NCBI GenBank assembly: GCA_039583875.1
Contig: CM077150.1
Location: 175,655,499 to 175,719,498, forward strand
Source of the DNA: Platanthera guangdongensis
Taxonomy: Eukaryota; Streptophyta; Magnoliopsida; Asparagales; Orchidaceae
Reading direction: 5' to 3'
Length of the DNA: 64,000 bases
Position 1 is the first letter of the stretch, and each line of letters opens with the position of its first letter. The notes under the pieces were generated by a model. It was not told where the DNA came from, did not search any database, and was given only the letters and a program-made list of their open reading frames with translations. The position numbers and the translations under genes are program-made. Positions 43,149 through 53,603 of this stretch are shown here, one piece after another.

Positions 43149-45196
43149 GGATAGAAGAACTCAGACAGTGTTCATTTTGGTCACCGGCGAGAACGTTTCC
43201 TCATAATCAAGGCCCTGTTGCCGAGTAAAACCCCGGGCCACAAAGCGGGCCTTGAGACGCTCAACGGTGTCATCTGCCGCATGTTTAATAACAAAGAGCC
43301 ACTTGCAGCTAACACAGGATTGACCTGCAGGAAGAGGTACCAGATCTCAAGTGCGGTTGGCCCAGAGAGCCCGCATTTCATCTTCCATGGCCGCCCGCCA
43401 TCCGGGATGCTGAATAGCCTCCTGTACAGAAGTAGGAGTGGAGGAAGAGGATAAAGAGAGAGCACTCTGACGGAGTTCCGGAGAGAGGCGGTGAAGAGAG
43501 ACAAAGTTGGCCATCGAGTGGGCAGTGGAAGCGGTTGTCGGATCCGCAGGTTGCAAAGCATCATTAGAGCGGGGCAGCTCTCGTATGGTAGTAGACGAGG
43601 GAGGACGTCGAGTGTACACACGAATAACTGGTGGTGTAGGTGGTTTAGGAGGGTTGGGTGGGGAAGGTAGAGGTGGGATGGTGGAAGGGACGGGGATAAC
43701 AGGTCGCGGGAGATGTGGCGGAAGAGGAGGGTCAGTAGATGGAGAGTAGTATGGCTGATGTTCGAGGAAGGTGACATCAGCAGAAGTGATCACCTTGCGG
43801 TCCTTGGGAGAAAAACAAAGGTAGCCCTTCTGAGTGCGAGAATAGCCCACAAACATATATTTAGTGGCACGGGGAGCAAGCTTGACAATGGACGGACCAA
43901 GATGTTGAACAAAACACACACAACCAAACACGCGTGGGGTGATGGAGAAGGTAGAATGGGAGGGAAAAGGAGATTGTAGGGAACCGCAAAATTGAGGATA
44001 GATGGGGGCAGACGGTTAATAAGAGTGCAAGCGGTGGAAACCGCAAAATTCCAATATTGTTTTAGAACATTCATCTGAAGCATAAGGGAGCGGGTGACCT
44101 CGAGCAGGTGTCGATTCTTGCGTTCAGCAACGCCATTTTGTTGGGGGGTATAGACACAGGAGGTCTGATGGATGACCCCAAACTCCGCACAGAGGTGAGA
44201 GAAGGTATGACTGGTGTATTCGCGGGCATTATCGGTGCGAAGGGTTTTAATGGTTGTGGAGAACTGGTTGCGAATTTCAATAAAGAAGGTCCGGAATACA
44301 ACGGGTAATTCAGAGCGGTCACGAAATAGGTACAGCCAGGTCACCCGGGAGTAGTCATCGACAAATGTGACAAAGTAGCAGTATCCAAAGACACTGGTAA
44401 TTTTGTAAGGGCCCCAAATATCGGAGTGAACAAGATCAAAGGGAGCAGTACGCCGAGAAGGATGTGGTGGGAACGTAGAGCGATAATATTTCCCATAGAT
44501 ACAAGACTCACACGTGAACTCGTGGAAGGACACGTCGGGGAGAGATTTTTTGAGAATGTGGAGAGGAGCATGACCCAGACGTCGGTGCCAGTCAACGGAG
44601 CTAAGAGACGACAGCACCGTTGGAGGATACGGGTTAAGGATATAGAGATCATTCGACAGATGCCATTTTCCAATGATGGTTTGCGTCTTGCGATCCTGCA
44701 CAACACATGAGTTAGAAGAAAATATAACAGCACAATCGAGGTCAGCAGTGAGGCAGCCAATAGAGAGAAGGTTAAACGGCGAGCCCGGAACATGAAGGGC
44801 AGAGCGAAGAGTAATGGAGGGAGTGAGGTGGATATTTGTAGCACCAGAGACGGGAAATGTGTCCCCACTAGCAACAGTAATGAACTGGGGATGCACGGAG
44901 GGCAAATATTGCGGTGGTTTCCGTGATGTAATGTGGTGAGAGGCACCGGAATGCAAAATCCATGATGAGTTGTGAGCAAGGCAGGAGGTACCACCATCGG
45001 AAACAGAGACCACAGACCCCAGAGGACAGCCGATCATTTTGCAAGGAGAAGACCGCAGCAGACAGGAAGACTGCAGCAAGCAGCGGCAAGGAACGGCAGG
45101 CGGTGCGGTTAGGAGAAGAACGCAGCAGAAGCACACCCCTGGCGAATAAGGAATGAGACCGGTCGGATAGAAGCAGACCGTACCAAGGTCAAACAA
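43149..45196 (-). pseudogene. C4 protease and integrase
   Basis: The 43790-45196 frame (468 codons) has SSWILHSGASHHITS, where the protease Asp is replaced by His. Next are WHRRLGHAPLHILKKSL and CESCIYGKYYRS (zinc ligands). The integrase core follows: DLVHSDIWGP, TLRTDNAREYTS and HQTSCVYTPQQNGVAERKNR. A frameshift near 43930 moves to the frame 43347-43931 (RATKYMFVGYSRTQKGY, then a proline-rich linker). The first 70 or so codons, upstream of the protease, are not Gag-like. Confidence 0.87.
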
Positions 45197-46039
45197 AAAA
45201 GGCCGCAGCGAGAGGGAACAGACCGCGCAGTCACACCAGCGAGGAGGCAGATCGCGACCAAAATGCGGAAATAGAGAGTCCGCACGGTCTAGGTGGACAC
45301 AGCAGCGGTCACAGCACAGTAATCAGTCCGCAGCGGACAGGAGCAGACCGCACGAAGAGGAGAGGAGCAGGAGACCGCGACCAAGATGCGGGTGAGAAAG
45401 AGTCAACCCGCACGGTCAGGCAGATCACAGTGGCGAACAGAAAAGAAAGCTGCGAGTATAGAGACAAGCGGATTAGGGAAAGCAGAAGCAGGCGAGCGGG
45501 AACAAGACCGCAGTGAACAGAAACAGTCCGCAAGCAAGGCAGTCCGCGAACAGACAGAAGCGGAGAGCAAAGCGGCGGACTGACGACAGGCCGCTGGCGA
45601 GTCCGCGGCGGACAGACAAGAGGGAAGGAGGAAAGGCTATAAAAGGCAGGGAGGGGAAGGTGGATCCACGGGAGAAGAGCAACACAAGGAAGCAGAAAAG
45701 AAGCGGACTGAGAGGGGGCAGGCCGCAGAGGCAAGCGGATAGAGAGGAGCCCGCAGCGGACAGAAGAGAAGAGGGCCCCACGAAGCAGAGAGAAGGTGGC
45801 TATAAGAAGCCTGAAAAGGGTGGAACCACGGAGAGGGAGAGGAGAAGCGGATGCAGAGTTGCAAACCGCAGAGCCCACGCGGACAGGAGACCGGAGCGGA
45901 TAGGTTTCCAGGCCGCAGGATACAAGGTCGTGGATAGACGCGGATAGGAGAAGGAGGCCGCAGAGAAAACTGCGGACAGGACCGGGAGGGGGGCAGGCTG
46001 GGCGGTTAGAAAAGGGGAAACCGCAAGTGACAGATCGCT
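45197..46039 (-). other. C4 GC-rich palindromic leader in place of gag
   Basis: About 840 bp between PBS and protease. On the plus strand CCGCA and GCGGA alternate throughout, often joined as palindromes such as GTCCGCAGCGGAC (near 45329), GTCCGCGGCGGAC (near 45602) and CCCGCAGCGGAC (near 45750). A 261-codon minus frame (45309-46094) is biased in composition and has no Gag motif or zinc knuckle. Confidence 0.6.
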
Positions 46040-46052
46040 GGCTCTGATACCA
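46040..46052 (-). promoter_or_regulatory. Primer binding site of C4
   Basis: GGCTCTGATACCA on the plus strand is the exact complement of TGGTATCAGAGCC, and adjoins the LTR directly. Confidence 0.92.
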
Positions 46053-46245
46053 TGTAGAGAAAGCTTCAAACCTTGTATATACTTCTTCAATCAATAATTA
46101 CAAGTATGAATACATTTATATAGAGGAAGAAGAAAGAGAGAAATCTCAATCCGAGATGTGGGACTAATACAAATAGGGAGAGAAAGAGAGAGAGAAGAGG
46201 GAAGAATGGGCCCCTAGATGGGCCTTAAAGTAGGCTTTTCTAACA
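46053..46245 (-). repeat. 5' LTR of C4
   Basis: 193 bp, ending CTCTACA on the minus strand next to the PBS. Nearly identical to 41693-41887. Confidence 0.93.
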
Positions 46246-46700
46246 GTACCAAAATGGAGTTGGAACTCCCCTCCTTCAGATGGGTATATTAGTGCTATAT
46301 GATGCACAAAAATGGCTAGAAAGACCGCTCCCTTCTCATCGCTGAGGAAAAGAGCGGCCCTTATTGAGGCTCCCATCTCAGTACTCGACTGTGAAGTCAA
46401 ACCACAGGAGTCGGTTGATGCATTGTTGTTGCGGGGAGGTGGACAATTTTTGCTTTAGGATGTATCTAAGGTAATAGTGATATGTCCCGATGATGAAATG
46501 TCACGCCCAAGTACAAACATATACTGCCTTCACCAATCCGATCACGTCCTGTTCATAAGCAGGTAACTTCATGTGATGCACCACTAGCATGATGTCAAAG
46601 AACATGATGGGGTGCTCTTGCCTCTATAGGAAAGCACCAATCCCTCTCCCAAATGCATCGCACTCACCACAAAGTCTTATGTAAAGTCAGAAAGTTATAG
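46246..46700 (-). pseudogene. G6 RNase H region
   Basis: Minus strand with a frameshift: CDAFGRGIGAFL, EHPIMFFDIM and YEQDVIGLVKAVYVCTW, then the ending INRLLWFDFTVEY. This is the order and wording of gypsy RNase H (CDASGxGIG, HPIAFFS, YEKELLALV, GFDFTVEY). It continues through the C4 target into the integrase at 41692. RT is not found to the right. Confidence 0.78.
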
Positions 46701-47319
46701 GACTGGGGAGGTTCTTAGAGTGCCGAGTCTTGAAACCAATCCAGTAGAGGGTCTCATCAGAGGGGCATTACTTTGCCACTCCATTGAAACCAATCCAGCA
46801 GGTTTTCATCCCAATGAACCACATCTGACTCCTCTGAAATTCGCTCAGGAATACTGTCGAGTCTTGAAATTCATCTCAAGTCCACCCAAACTCCCCCCAA
46901 CAATCCCTCACTTCATTCCATCTAACACTTCGTACCCCAGTAAATTCCCTCTTACAACTTTCCATTTCATCTAGGACCCTCTCCAAACCATTGGCCACCC
47001 CCTCTGAGTTACCGACTTCCTTCCAGAGAAATGTCGGTCCCTCTCCCGGGTCCTGTCTCCATATAGAATCTATCCAGGGAGGTAATTTCAGTACCTGAAT
47101 TCCTTCCTAGCCCTTACACCAGTACAAATAACCTGTATGGCTGCTCCCAATAACATTCAAAATTTTTCCAGCAACTCTCAACCACCTCGTAAACACTGTT
47201 GAGCCACTCCATGCCCTAATAAGGCCATTATTCAGCCCCTCATCTCTCATATAGCAGCGCAACGACCCCCACACAGCCTCTGACTCCCATGAAGACTCGG
47301 ATTCAGATCATCAACATCA
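46701..47319. other. Unassigned stretch, possibly G6 remnant
   Basis: Lies between the G6 RNase H and the solo LTR. A minus-strand frame has EGPTFLWKEVGNSEGVANGL near 47000 but no known motif. A short direct repeat with GAAACCAATCCAG occurs near 46733 and 46787. Confidence 0.35.
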
Positions 47320-47324
47320 CCTGG

Positions 47325-49394
47325 TGAAAGATAATCATATGGGTAGAAAATCACCTAGAGGGGGGGTGAATAGGTGTCTTTAAAATACTTTTTCAATTCT
47401 TTGTCACTTAACTGTTCAGCAGATATTATGTGTAGCAGATGATATACTCGAGAAAATAGCTTCACAATAACTCAGCACAATTGAACCACAGAACATGCAA
47501 ATCAAAAAACACAGCACAAGCACAAACAAATCTCAGCACACAGCACACAAAGAATTTATAGTAGTTCCTCTATCTAGGGTACATCCACTTTCTCCCTTCT
47601 TCCTCACTAGCAATGTGCTAGATAAGGTTATAGCTCCTTCTCTTCAACTCAGATCCAAAGATCTTACAGGCTCAGTTTCAGTTAAGAAACCTACACTCAG
47701 ACCAACAGGTCCTACCTCAGAGATTCACTCAATCTCCTACCTCAGGTCCCTCAAAAACTCTACCCCAGACTTTATAACACAGTCTTACACCTCAGTGATC
47801 TCACTCAAATAACCTACCTCAGGTTCCTCAAGAACCCTACCTCAGACTATATAAATTAGACTTACAACTCAGTGATTCCACTCAAATCACCTACCTCAGC
47901 CTTTATAAATCAGGATTATAACTCAGAGATAAATTCTCCTACCCACTCAGATCTGAAGGAGATCTTACAAAATAAAGAGGTAAATATATTCAGAAAACAA
48001 ATCTGAATTCTGACTTATCTAAATGAATTCAGATTCTTCAATTTAGCTGCACTTGATAGATTCTTGAAAAGTAGGCTTGCTGAAAAGATAGTTCTTTGGA
48101 TCTACAATCTTCTTGATGTTGATCGGCTTGTTTTTCTTGAAGAAATTGTAGAATAGACCCACTTGAATCTTCTGATCACTTGATGAAAGGATCTGAAGAT
48201 CTTCTTGAAGACTTTCGTCTTCTTCCTTATTCTTTGGATTGACGCCCTCCTCTGATTTAGAAAAATCAGAATGAGAGAATGGAGTGATTTGTTTGATATC
48301 ATTTTTCTTTGTAGACAACCCCTCTATTTATAGTCTTTGTGGATTGCTGATTTCTGATTGATGACATCAGCATGTGACATGATACTTCAAATTCTCCCTT
48401 AATCTGTTTTTGTTGAGATATCACGTTACTGTAGCTGATGTGACAGCTCTGACTTTTCTTGATGCTTCTGTGTTGATTTTGCACATCTTCAGAAATACAA
48501 GTGTCGAGAAGTCCATAGTGTCTCGACACTTGTGTCGAGACATCTTATCAGTCTCGGCACAATTTTACTTAGAAGAATTTTCATTTGATCTTGAAAGTAT
48601 GAAGACAGTTTACTTGTCTCGACACAACTGCCATTTGTGTCGACATCTTTAATTCTGCATTGTGTCAAGACAGTTGAATTATCAAGACATAACTGTCTGC
48701 CGGTTTCGACACTTTTATACTTGCTTTATTTCTTCATTGTGTCGAGACAGTTGAATTGTCTCGACACTTCTGTCTCCTGTTGTCGACACTTGAATCCTTC
48801 ATTATGTCGAGACAGTTGATTTGTCTCGACACATCTTTACTTAATATAATTTTCAGTTTTTTTTTGTCGAGACAGTTGTATTGTCTTGACACTTGTTCTT
48901 TGAATCTTCTATGTGTCGAATTAGTTGACTTGTCTCGACATAGCTGACTTAGCCTTCAAAGATGTTGAGACAACAAACTTGTCTCGACACGGCTGTCTTG
49001 AATGTGTCGAGTTAGCTGACTTGTCTCGACACTGTTGACTTATACTTCAAAGTTTCGAGTAAGCTGACTTGTCTCGACACTGCCATTGTAAAGGTGTCGA
49101 CACAGTTGAAGTGTGTCGACACTTTTGTATTAAGCCATTTTTTTGCACTGTGGGTTGCTAGATGAAGACTGTGCTGACTTCACTCGACGCTTTTGTACTT
49201 AGACAATTTTCCTCACTTTCTAGTCAGCTACTTTGAGTCCACCTATGAATATGACTTGAACCACCTGTCCAATCAATATGAAATAAGCAACCTGCATACA
49301 TAAACTGAAACATACATCAAATACATATTTGTGTATATCATTGAGTTGAGCGGACTTCTTCAAATCAAGTACATTGTGTCCAATGTACCCAACA
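47325..49394 (-). repeat. Solo LTR of a SIRE/Maximus-type copia
   Basis: 2,070 bp, starting TGTTGGGTACATTGG on the minus strand at 49394 and ending TATCTTTCA at 47325. A perfect duplication, CCTGG, flanks it at 47320-47324 and 49395-49399. A single LTR with a duplication and no internal part is the mark of LTR-LTR recombination. Near the 3' end is the run AGAGGGGGGGTGAATAGG, common in this lineage. It contains a hairpin array at 48490-49130. Confidence 0.93.
48490..49130. repeat. Hairpin array in the solo LTR
   Basis: About nine or more imperfect units of GTGTCGAGACA, a 6-8 base loop such as GTTGAAT, and TGTCTCGACAC. Clear units lie near 48739-48768, 48805-48832, 48865-48892, 48913-48939, 48963-48990 and 49004-49032. 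The best unit has 11-bp perfect arms. Spacing is 45-70 bp. Confidence 0.9.
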
Positions 49395-49399
49395 CCTGG

Positions 49400-50142
49400 C
49401 CACCATCCATTCAGTATTACATCCTCTGAACCCTATATCTCGTAGTCATTGTGTGTTTAAGTATTGGCACTTTGGTTTCTATTATTGCATTATCTAGTAA
49501 AATTTGTGCTCCAGACTTTTGTGAATTGTTGGTCTTTGTTTACTTATATATTTATAATTTTGAACTCTCATATGCGCGTTCTTGCACTTGTTTTCTTACT
49601 TGAAGCTCTACTTGATTGTGATTGTTACTATATAATTTGTAGATCCCTTACTGCAAGTGTACTTTGCTAGACTTTCCCTGCAAGATAGGGCATCTCTTGA
49701 GTCTAGTGGATTGAATGATAGTGCAGTTGATCTCTTATGGGAACACATTTTTCTGCATATCTACAGGCACCCATGATGTCAAGTATATTCACAGTCATGC
49801 AAGCAAAGATCTGACCAAGCTATCCAGAATTTAAAATGGACTTGTGATTTTGCTAGTTTTACTAAATGTCTTCAAATTAGAACTGTATAATATGTAGATA
49901 CTATTGTGCTGAGATGACCCAAACAAACACGGAGTCTTCAACTTGTACAGTACTGATTCATCTTTATAGATGAATTTTTTTATCATAGGAAGAAGAAAGT
50001 GTAAAGGTCCTCAGACCACAAGAATATATACCCTCACAACAGCACCAGGGCGCTGTTCTTTTCAAACTAGCACTCAGCGAGGGAAAATAGTATACAAGTG
50101 TAAGGGCACATTTAAGCAATTTAGCTTAAGAAAATAGGATAC
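49400..50142. other. Probable intron/intergenic DNA next to the CPSF-A-like gene
   Basis: Unique-looking AT-rich DNA left of the last recognised exon. I searched the minus strand for the next CPSF-A-family exon and saw none. A plus-strand exon-like stretch is listed separately. Confidence 0.4.
49643..49766 (+). other. Possible plus-strand exon
   Basis: Preceded by an acceptor-like TATAATTTGTAG. The frame reads VYFARLSLQDRASLESSGLN and SAVDLLWEHIFLHIYR. It looks protein-like, but I do not recognise a family and the donor side (CTACAG then GC) is not standard. It could be a fragment of a convergent gene or chance. Confidence 0.25.
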
Positions 50143-50992
50143 CTTCTAAATCATCAACATTTGACAGCACTGAAATGCTCCCTCTACGATCTGAGACTAC
50201 AGCAATGTCCATGTTTAGTAGAGTGCAGTCAGCAACCAATCTCTGCGCTGGGTCAGAAAAAAGTTGTTCCAATTTCCTAAGTTCCTGTAGATAGAACCAA
50301 ATGGGAAGGTTACCAGAACAAGTTAAGCATTTATAACTATCAGAAATAATGTTCCATGGACTATAGATAACAAAATTCAATAAACTTGAGAAAAGTAAAT
50401 TCGGGTTTAGCAGCATCACCGTACATCCGTATAAGAGTAGAAAAGAATGCCATCCCGACAATCACCAACAACAATTCTTGTGTAATAAGTTGTCAAACAC
50501 GTTATGGTAAAGCGTGTCTTCGTCACGGAATGCTTTCTTAACCGTGGAGGATTATCAGTGACAAAGCAGAATACATTCAACTGCAAGAATGTCGCTTATT
50601 GGATGTTAAGACATGAAAGGAAACACTTTTAAGATAAACTACACCACATCAATTACATAACACAGAAGTTGTGACTTACAATATTACCAGCAGAAGCCAA
50701 GAGATATCGATCTAAAAATGGGCAGATAGCAAGGACAGCACCAGACAATTGATTCTGATATATCACCCTTAGATGTTCGGCCTCCATTTCTTCAATTATA
50801 ATTCCATCATTACAAACATCTTCTGGACTGCTGCCAACACTCGCACATGATAACCTTTCAGTTGCATGCCCAACAGCTTCATGCAGGGGTGAAGAAATCC
50901 GGGAAGGTGATGAAAAATTAGAGATCAAAGAACGGCTTTCAGGAGAGTTTTGTACATTGTCCAAGCTTAATACGATAAGTCGTCCCTTTGCA
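50143..50992 (-). CDS. CPSF-A/DDB1-like gene, three internal exons
   Basis: Exons on the minus strand: 50680-50992, 50425-50580 and 50143-50284, joined in one frame with no stops. Donors are GTAAGT, GTACGG and GTATCC; all acceptors end AG. The protein includes GRLIVLSLDNVQ, YLLASAGN, LNVFCFVTDN, VVGDCRDGILFYSYTD, RKLEQLFSDPAQRLVADCTL and AVVSDRRGSISVLSN. These are repeats of the beta-propeller protein family with a CPSF_A domain (DDB1, SF3b130, CPSF160). The wording is closest to the lesser-known plant CPSF-A paralogue, from memory of family style. Such proteins are nuclear scaffolds for RNA processing or ubiquitin ligases. The exon before 50992 must lie past the retrotransposons that start at 51202. 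The exon after 50143 is not found. The gene may be intact with huge introns, or a relic. Confidence 0.75.
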
Positions 50993-51201
50993 CTACAGTA
51001 TTGGATAAAAAATTCTCGCATCAATACAGTGCAATCTGTTATGAACAACGCTCATGATAATGTAATTCCAACTCTACATAAATTGTTAAGTGTTTTAGGA
51101 CAGATATGATACCACAAAGGCGAATTTTTTTTCAAATGTATAAAGCTAGCAGGAAACATCTAATCTTCAAAAGAATGTGACAAATCATCTGTCATTGATG
51201 G

Positions 51202-51329
51202 TGTTAAAATATGTGTTATTTTCCATGTAGATTTTTTTTTAATTTTGTGTATTGTATTATCCGCCTCCATATATAGAGGATATATTGGCTCATAGTTAAT
51301 CAATTAAGTCCTTTTGAGTTTCTCCAACA
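51202..51329 (+). repeat. Short 5' LTR of copia C3
   Basis: 128 bp, TGTTAAAATATG to TCTCCAACA, followed at once by a PBS. It contains TATATATAGAGGATATA-like promoter sequence near 51272. The left flank is GATGG. The partner LTR is outside the window. Confidence 0.8.
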
Positions 51330-51342
51330 TGGTAATAGAGCA
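51330..51342 (+). promoter_or_regulatory. Primer binding site of C3
   Basis: TGGTAATAGAGCA, one base off the iMet complement, next to the LTR end. Confidence 0.8.
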
Positions 51343-51618
51343 ACGGCTCCACGTTCCCTAACCGGCACTCTCGTTCGCCCACAGTCGCGTCTTCGTCGTG
51401 CAGTTAGACTGGCGTCGTCGCTTCTTCTAGCTAATCCTTCGACCGCTTGGCGCTTGCGCCACCCAGTTTGCTCCTTCGCACGCGGCCGCTGCTTCTATAA
51501 GGAAGCCCACACCTCCCAATCCACTTCTCCGCCCACAACCACAGCCTCTTCACCCACGCCTTCTAGTCCTCCGTTTGTAGCCTCTGTTCTTCTGGCACCG
51601 GCCATGCAGTGAAGCCCT
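51343..51618 (+). other. C3 leader, cut by C2
   Basis: C-rich leader sequence without a long frame. It ends at the LTR of C2. Confidence 0.5.
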
Positions 51619-51727
51619 AGTAGAAGGGAATAAAATGATTTTCAATCAACCCTAACTCAAGCAAACATACATAGATATAACTTCAAACACGCGACATATA
51701 ACATACGAAAAATAGAATATGCATATT
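51619..51727 (-). repeat. 3' LTR of short-LTR copia C2
   Basis: About 110 bp shared with 59855-59974: AGTAGAAGGGAATAAAATG to AGAATATGCATATT. The purine tract TTGAGGGAGAG (minus) adjoins on the right. No clear flanking duplication is seen. Confidence 0.75.
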
Positions 51728-51759
51728 ATAATCTCTCCCTCAAGTTGGGAGTATATATC

Positions 51760-52230
51760 TTTCATTCTCAACTAGACCGTATCTTCAATAAAGTTGTCAT
51801 AGTTTAATCATTTGGTGAAGACATCGCCAAGTTGATCATGAGAACTCACGAAAGGCCTGCAGATATTTCCCTTGTCTAGATCATCTTCGATGAAATTTCG
51901 GTCAACTTCAACATGCTTTCTCAGTTCATGTTCAACCGGATTGTCAACAATATTGATGACAGCTTTTTTGTCGCAATAGATAGTAACAGATTTGTTCACC
52001 AGTAATCTCATATACTGGAGAATTGTCTTCAATCATAACCCTGGGCGTACTCCTTGGGTCATGGCCCTATAATTTGCCTCCGCACTTGAGCAAGAACCAA
52101 CATTATGTTTCTTTCTTTTCCATGATATTAGGTTTTCCCCCACAAATGAACAATACCCGGTAGTAGATTTTTTGTCTTCTTGGATACCAGCACAATCAGC
52201 ATCAGTAAACACTTCGATTTTTAAAGGTTG
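51760..52230 (-). pseudogene. C2 RNase H fragment
   Basis: Minus strand: ADxAGIQEDKKSTTGYCSFV-type sequence near 52140-52200, CSSAEANYRAMTQGV near 52040-52095, VTIYCDKKAVINIVDNPVEH near 51920-51985 and DQLGDVFTK near 51808-51840. This is the copia RNase H end. It is cut on the right by G4 at 52231. One stop lies near 52035. Confidence 0.85.
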
Positions 52231-53591
52231 GCGATGTAGTGTAGGCTATGGGGGTGCACAAAACCAAGGACACTACGGGCGGAGTGCAAATGCGACACAA
52301 AAACCCTAATATAAATGCAATGCAACCGTCAATGACGGCGATGAATAATTCTGAGCAATTAGGATATTAACACCACGCAAAATAATTAAAGAACAAAGAA
52401 CAACATTCAATTTAGCAATTACGTAATGGTTTTCCTCCGCTTTGAGAGCCAAAGCTAAGCGTTCGGTGAATTGGTCCCACCTGCAAATTATAATCGGATC
52501 GCAACAAATTTATACAAGCAGGAATCTAAGCAAAGCACGATAATCAATCAATAATAATGTCAAATCAAATGTTCCAACACAACAAGGGACTCACTAAGTA
52601 GCGAGCTGACCGAGGCACTGAAAATTCTGGAGCCGGATGCGTAGATCGACGATCGGAAGTGGAACCGGTGGTGGAACGATGGTGGCAGTGGGTTCCCTCG
52701 ATAGAAAGTGGGGAGATCGGGCCGGAAATGGGTAGATCCGGCCACGAGGAGGGAGATCCGGGCGGGGAAAGGTAGATCTGATATTTTGGGGATCGAATCC
52801 GGCATAGGGGATGACGCACGGGGGTGGAAATAATGGATCGGGGTGCTAAAACTCTAGATTTGGACTGATCTAGAATATTAGGGCTGTTTGGGAGGTGGAT
52901 TTACGAGTGGGGATGGTGGCGGCCAAGGTTTGAGAGGCCACAGAAGGGGCGGTGCTTAGGGGGTGCAGATCTGAAGGAGGAAGGAGGTTGCAGGCCTGGT
53001 AGGGGGCGGCGGTGGTAGACAAGTGGCAGGGAGTGGTCGGCCTGGGGAGGGCTTGGAGTGGTGAGGCCGGCGGGTGGTTCTGGAAGGGTAGGAGGGGCCG
53101 GCGGCTGAAGGCGGTGTTGGAACCTCAAAACCGGCAGCTGGGAGGGAGTTTGGAGGCAGCAGCTATGGGATTTTTTGGGGGAAAAGAGGGCTTGGGGCTA
53201 GGGTTTACCTTTGGGATGAATAAAACCACCTATGAGTCATCACCTAGGGTTCCACGGCGTCAGCACCGAGGGATGATCGTTGGAATCCGGAAAGAAGACT
53301 CTCCAAAATTTTGCAATGTCTTGGATCAGCGCCTAACACCTCTATTTATAATAACATGAAAACTAGGGCATCCCAATCAACAGCTATGTTTGGCCGGGGG
53401 GACCACTTAAATATAATAATAATAAACCAAAATATATAAAGTAATATATGATTTTTACTCGCGACGCGGATCCGAACAAATCCACGGAGTCGGATCGGCA
53501 ATTCAGTCATGTTCTCCTGCGCAAATACACGATCGTGGGTCCCGCCTTGCGGCGAACCCATCCTGGTGCACGATTTGATGGATCTCCATCA
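52231..53591 (-). repeat. 3' LTR of G4
   Basis: 1,361 bp; the minus strand starts TGATGGAGATCC and ends near CTACATCG at 52231. Aligned with 58551-59181 over its left 630 bp. Confidence 0.88.
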
Positions 53592-53603
53592 ACTCCCCCC
53601 AAC

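Larger units (their letters stand above)
41693..46245 (-). mobile_element. Young Ty1/copia element C4 without recognisable gag
   Basis: 4,553 bp with short LTRs (41693-41887 and 46053-46245) and a perfect duplication, GTACC, at 41688-41692 and 46246-46250. The LTRs differ at two bases and one 2-bp GA indel by eye. It encodes protease, integrase, RT and RNase H, with a few frameshifts. The roughly 1-kb region where gag should lie is GC-rich and repetitive with no Gag motif. It is inserted in G6. Confidence 0.93.

Noticed and set aside
43218..44710. Plus-strand frames across C4
   Set aside because: They are antisense shadows of the C4 integrase and RT frames with no motif of their own.
46040..46052. 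tRNA gene at sites matching iMet tRNA
   Set aside because: These short matches are primer binding sites next to LTRs. No cloverleaf surrounds any of them.
45309..46094. 261-codon minus frame as C4 gag
   Set aside because: No UBN2-type core and no CCHC knuckle. Composition follows the CCGCA/GCGGA repeats, and the frame runs into the LTR.
48490..49130. Regularly spaced repeats resembling a CRISPR array
   Set aside because: The repeats are imperfect hairpins with loops and spacers of varying length, inside a plant LTR flanked by a 5-bp duplication. No cas genes are near and the genome is eukaryotic.
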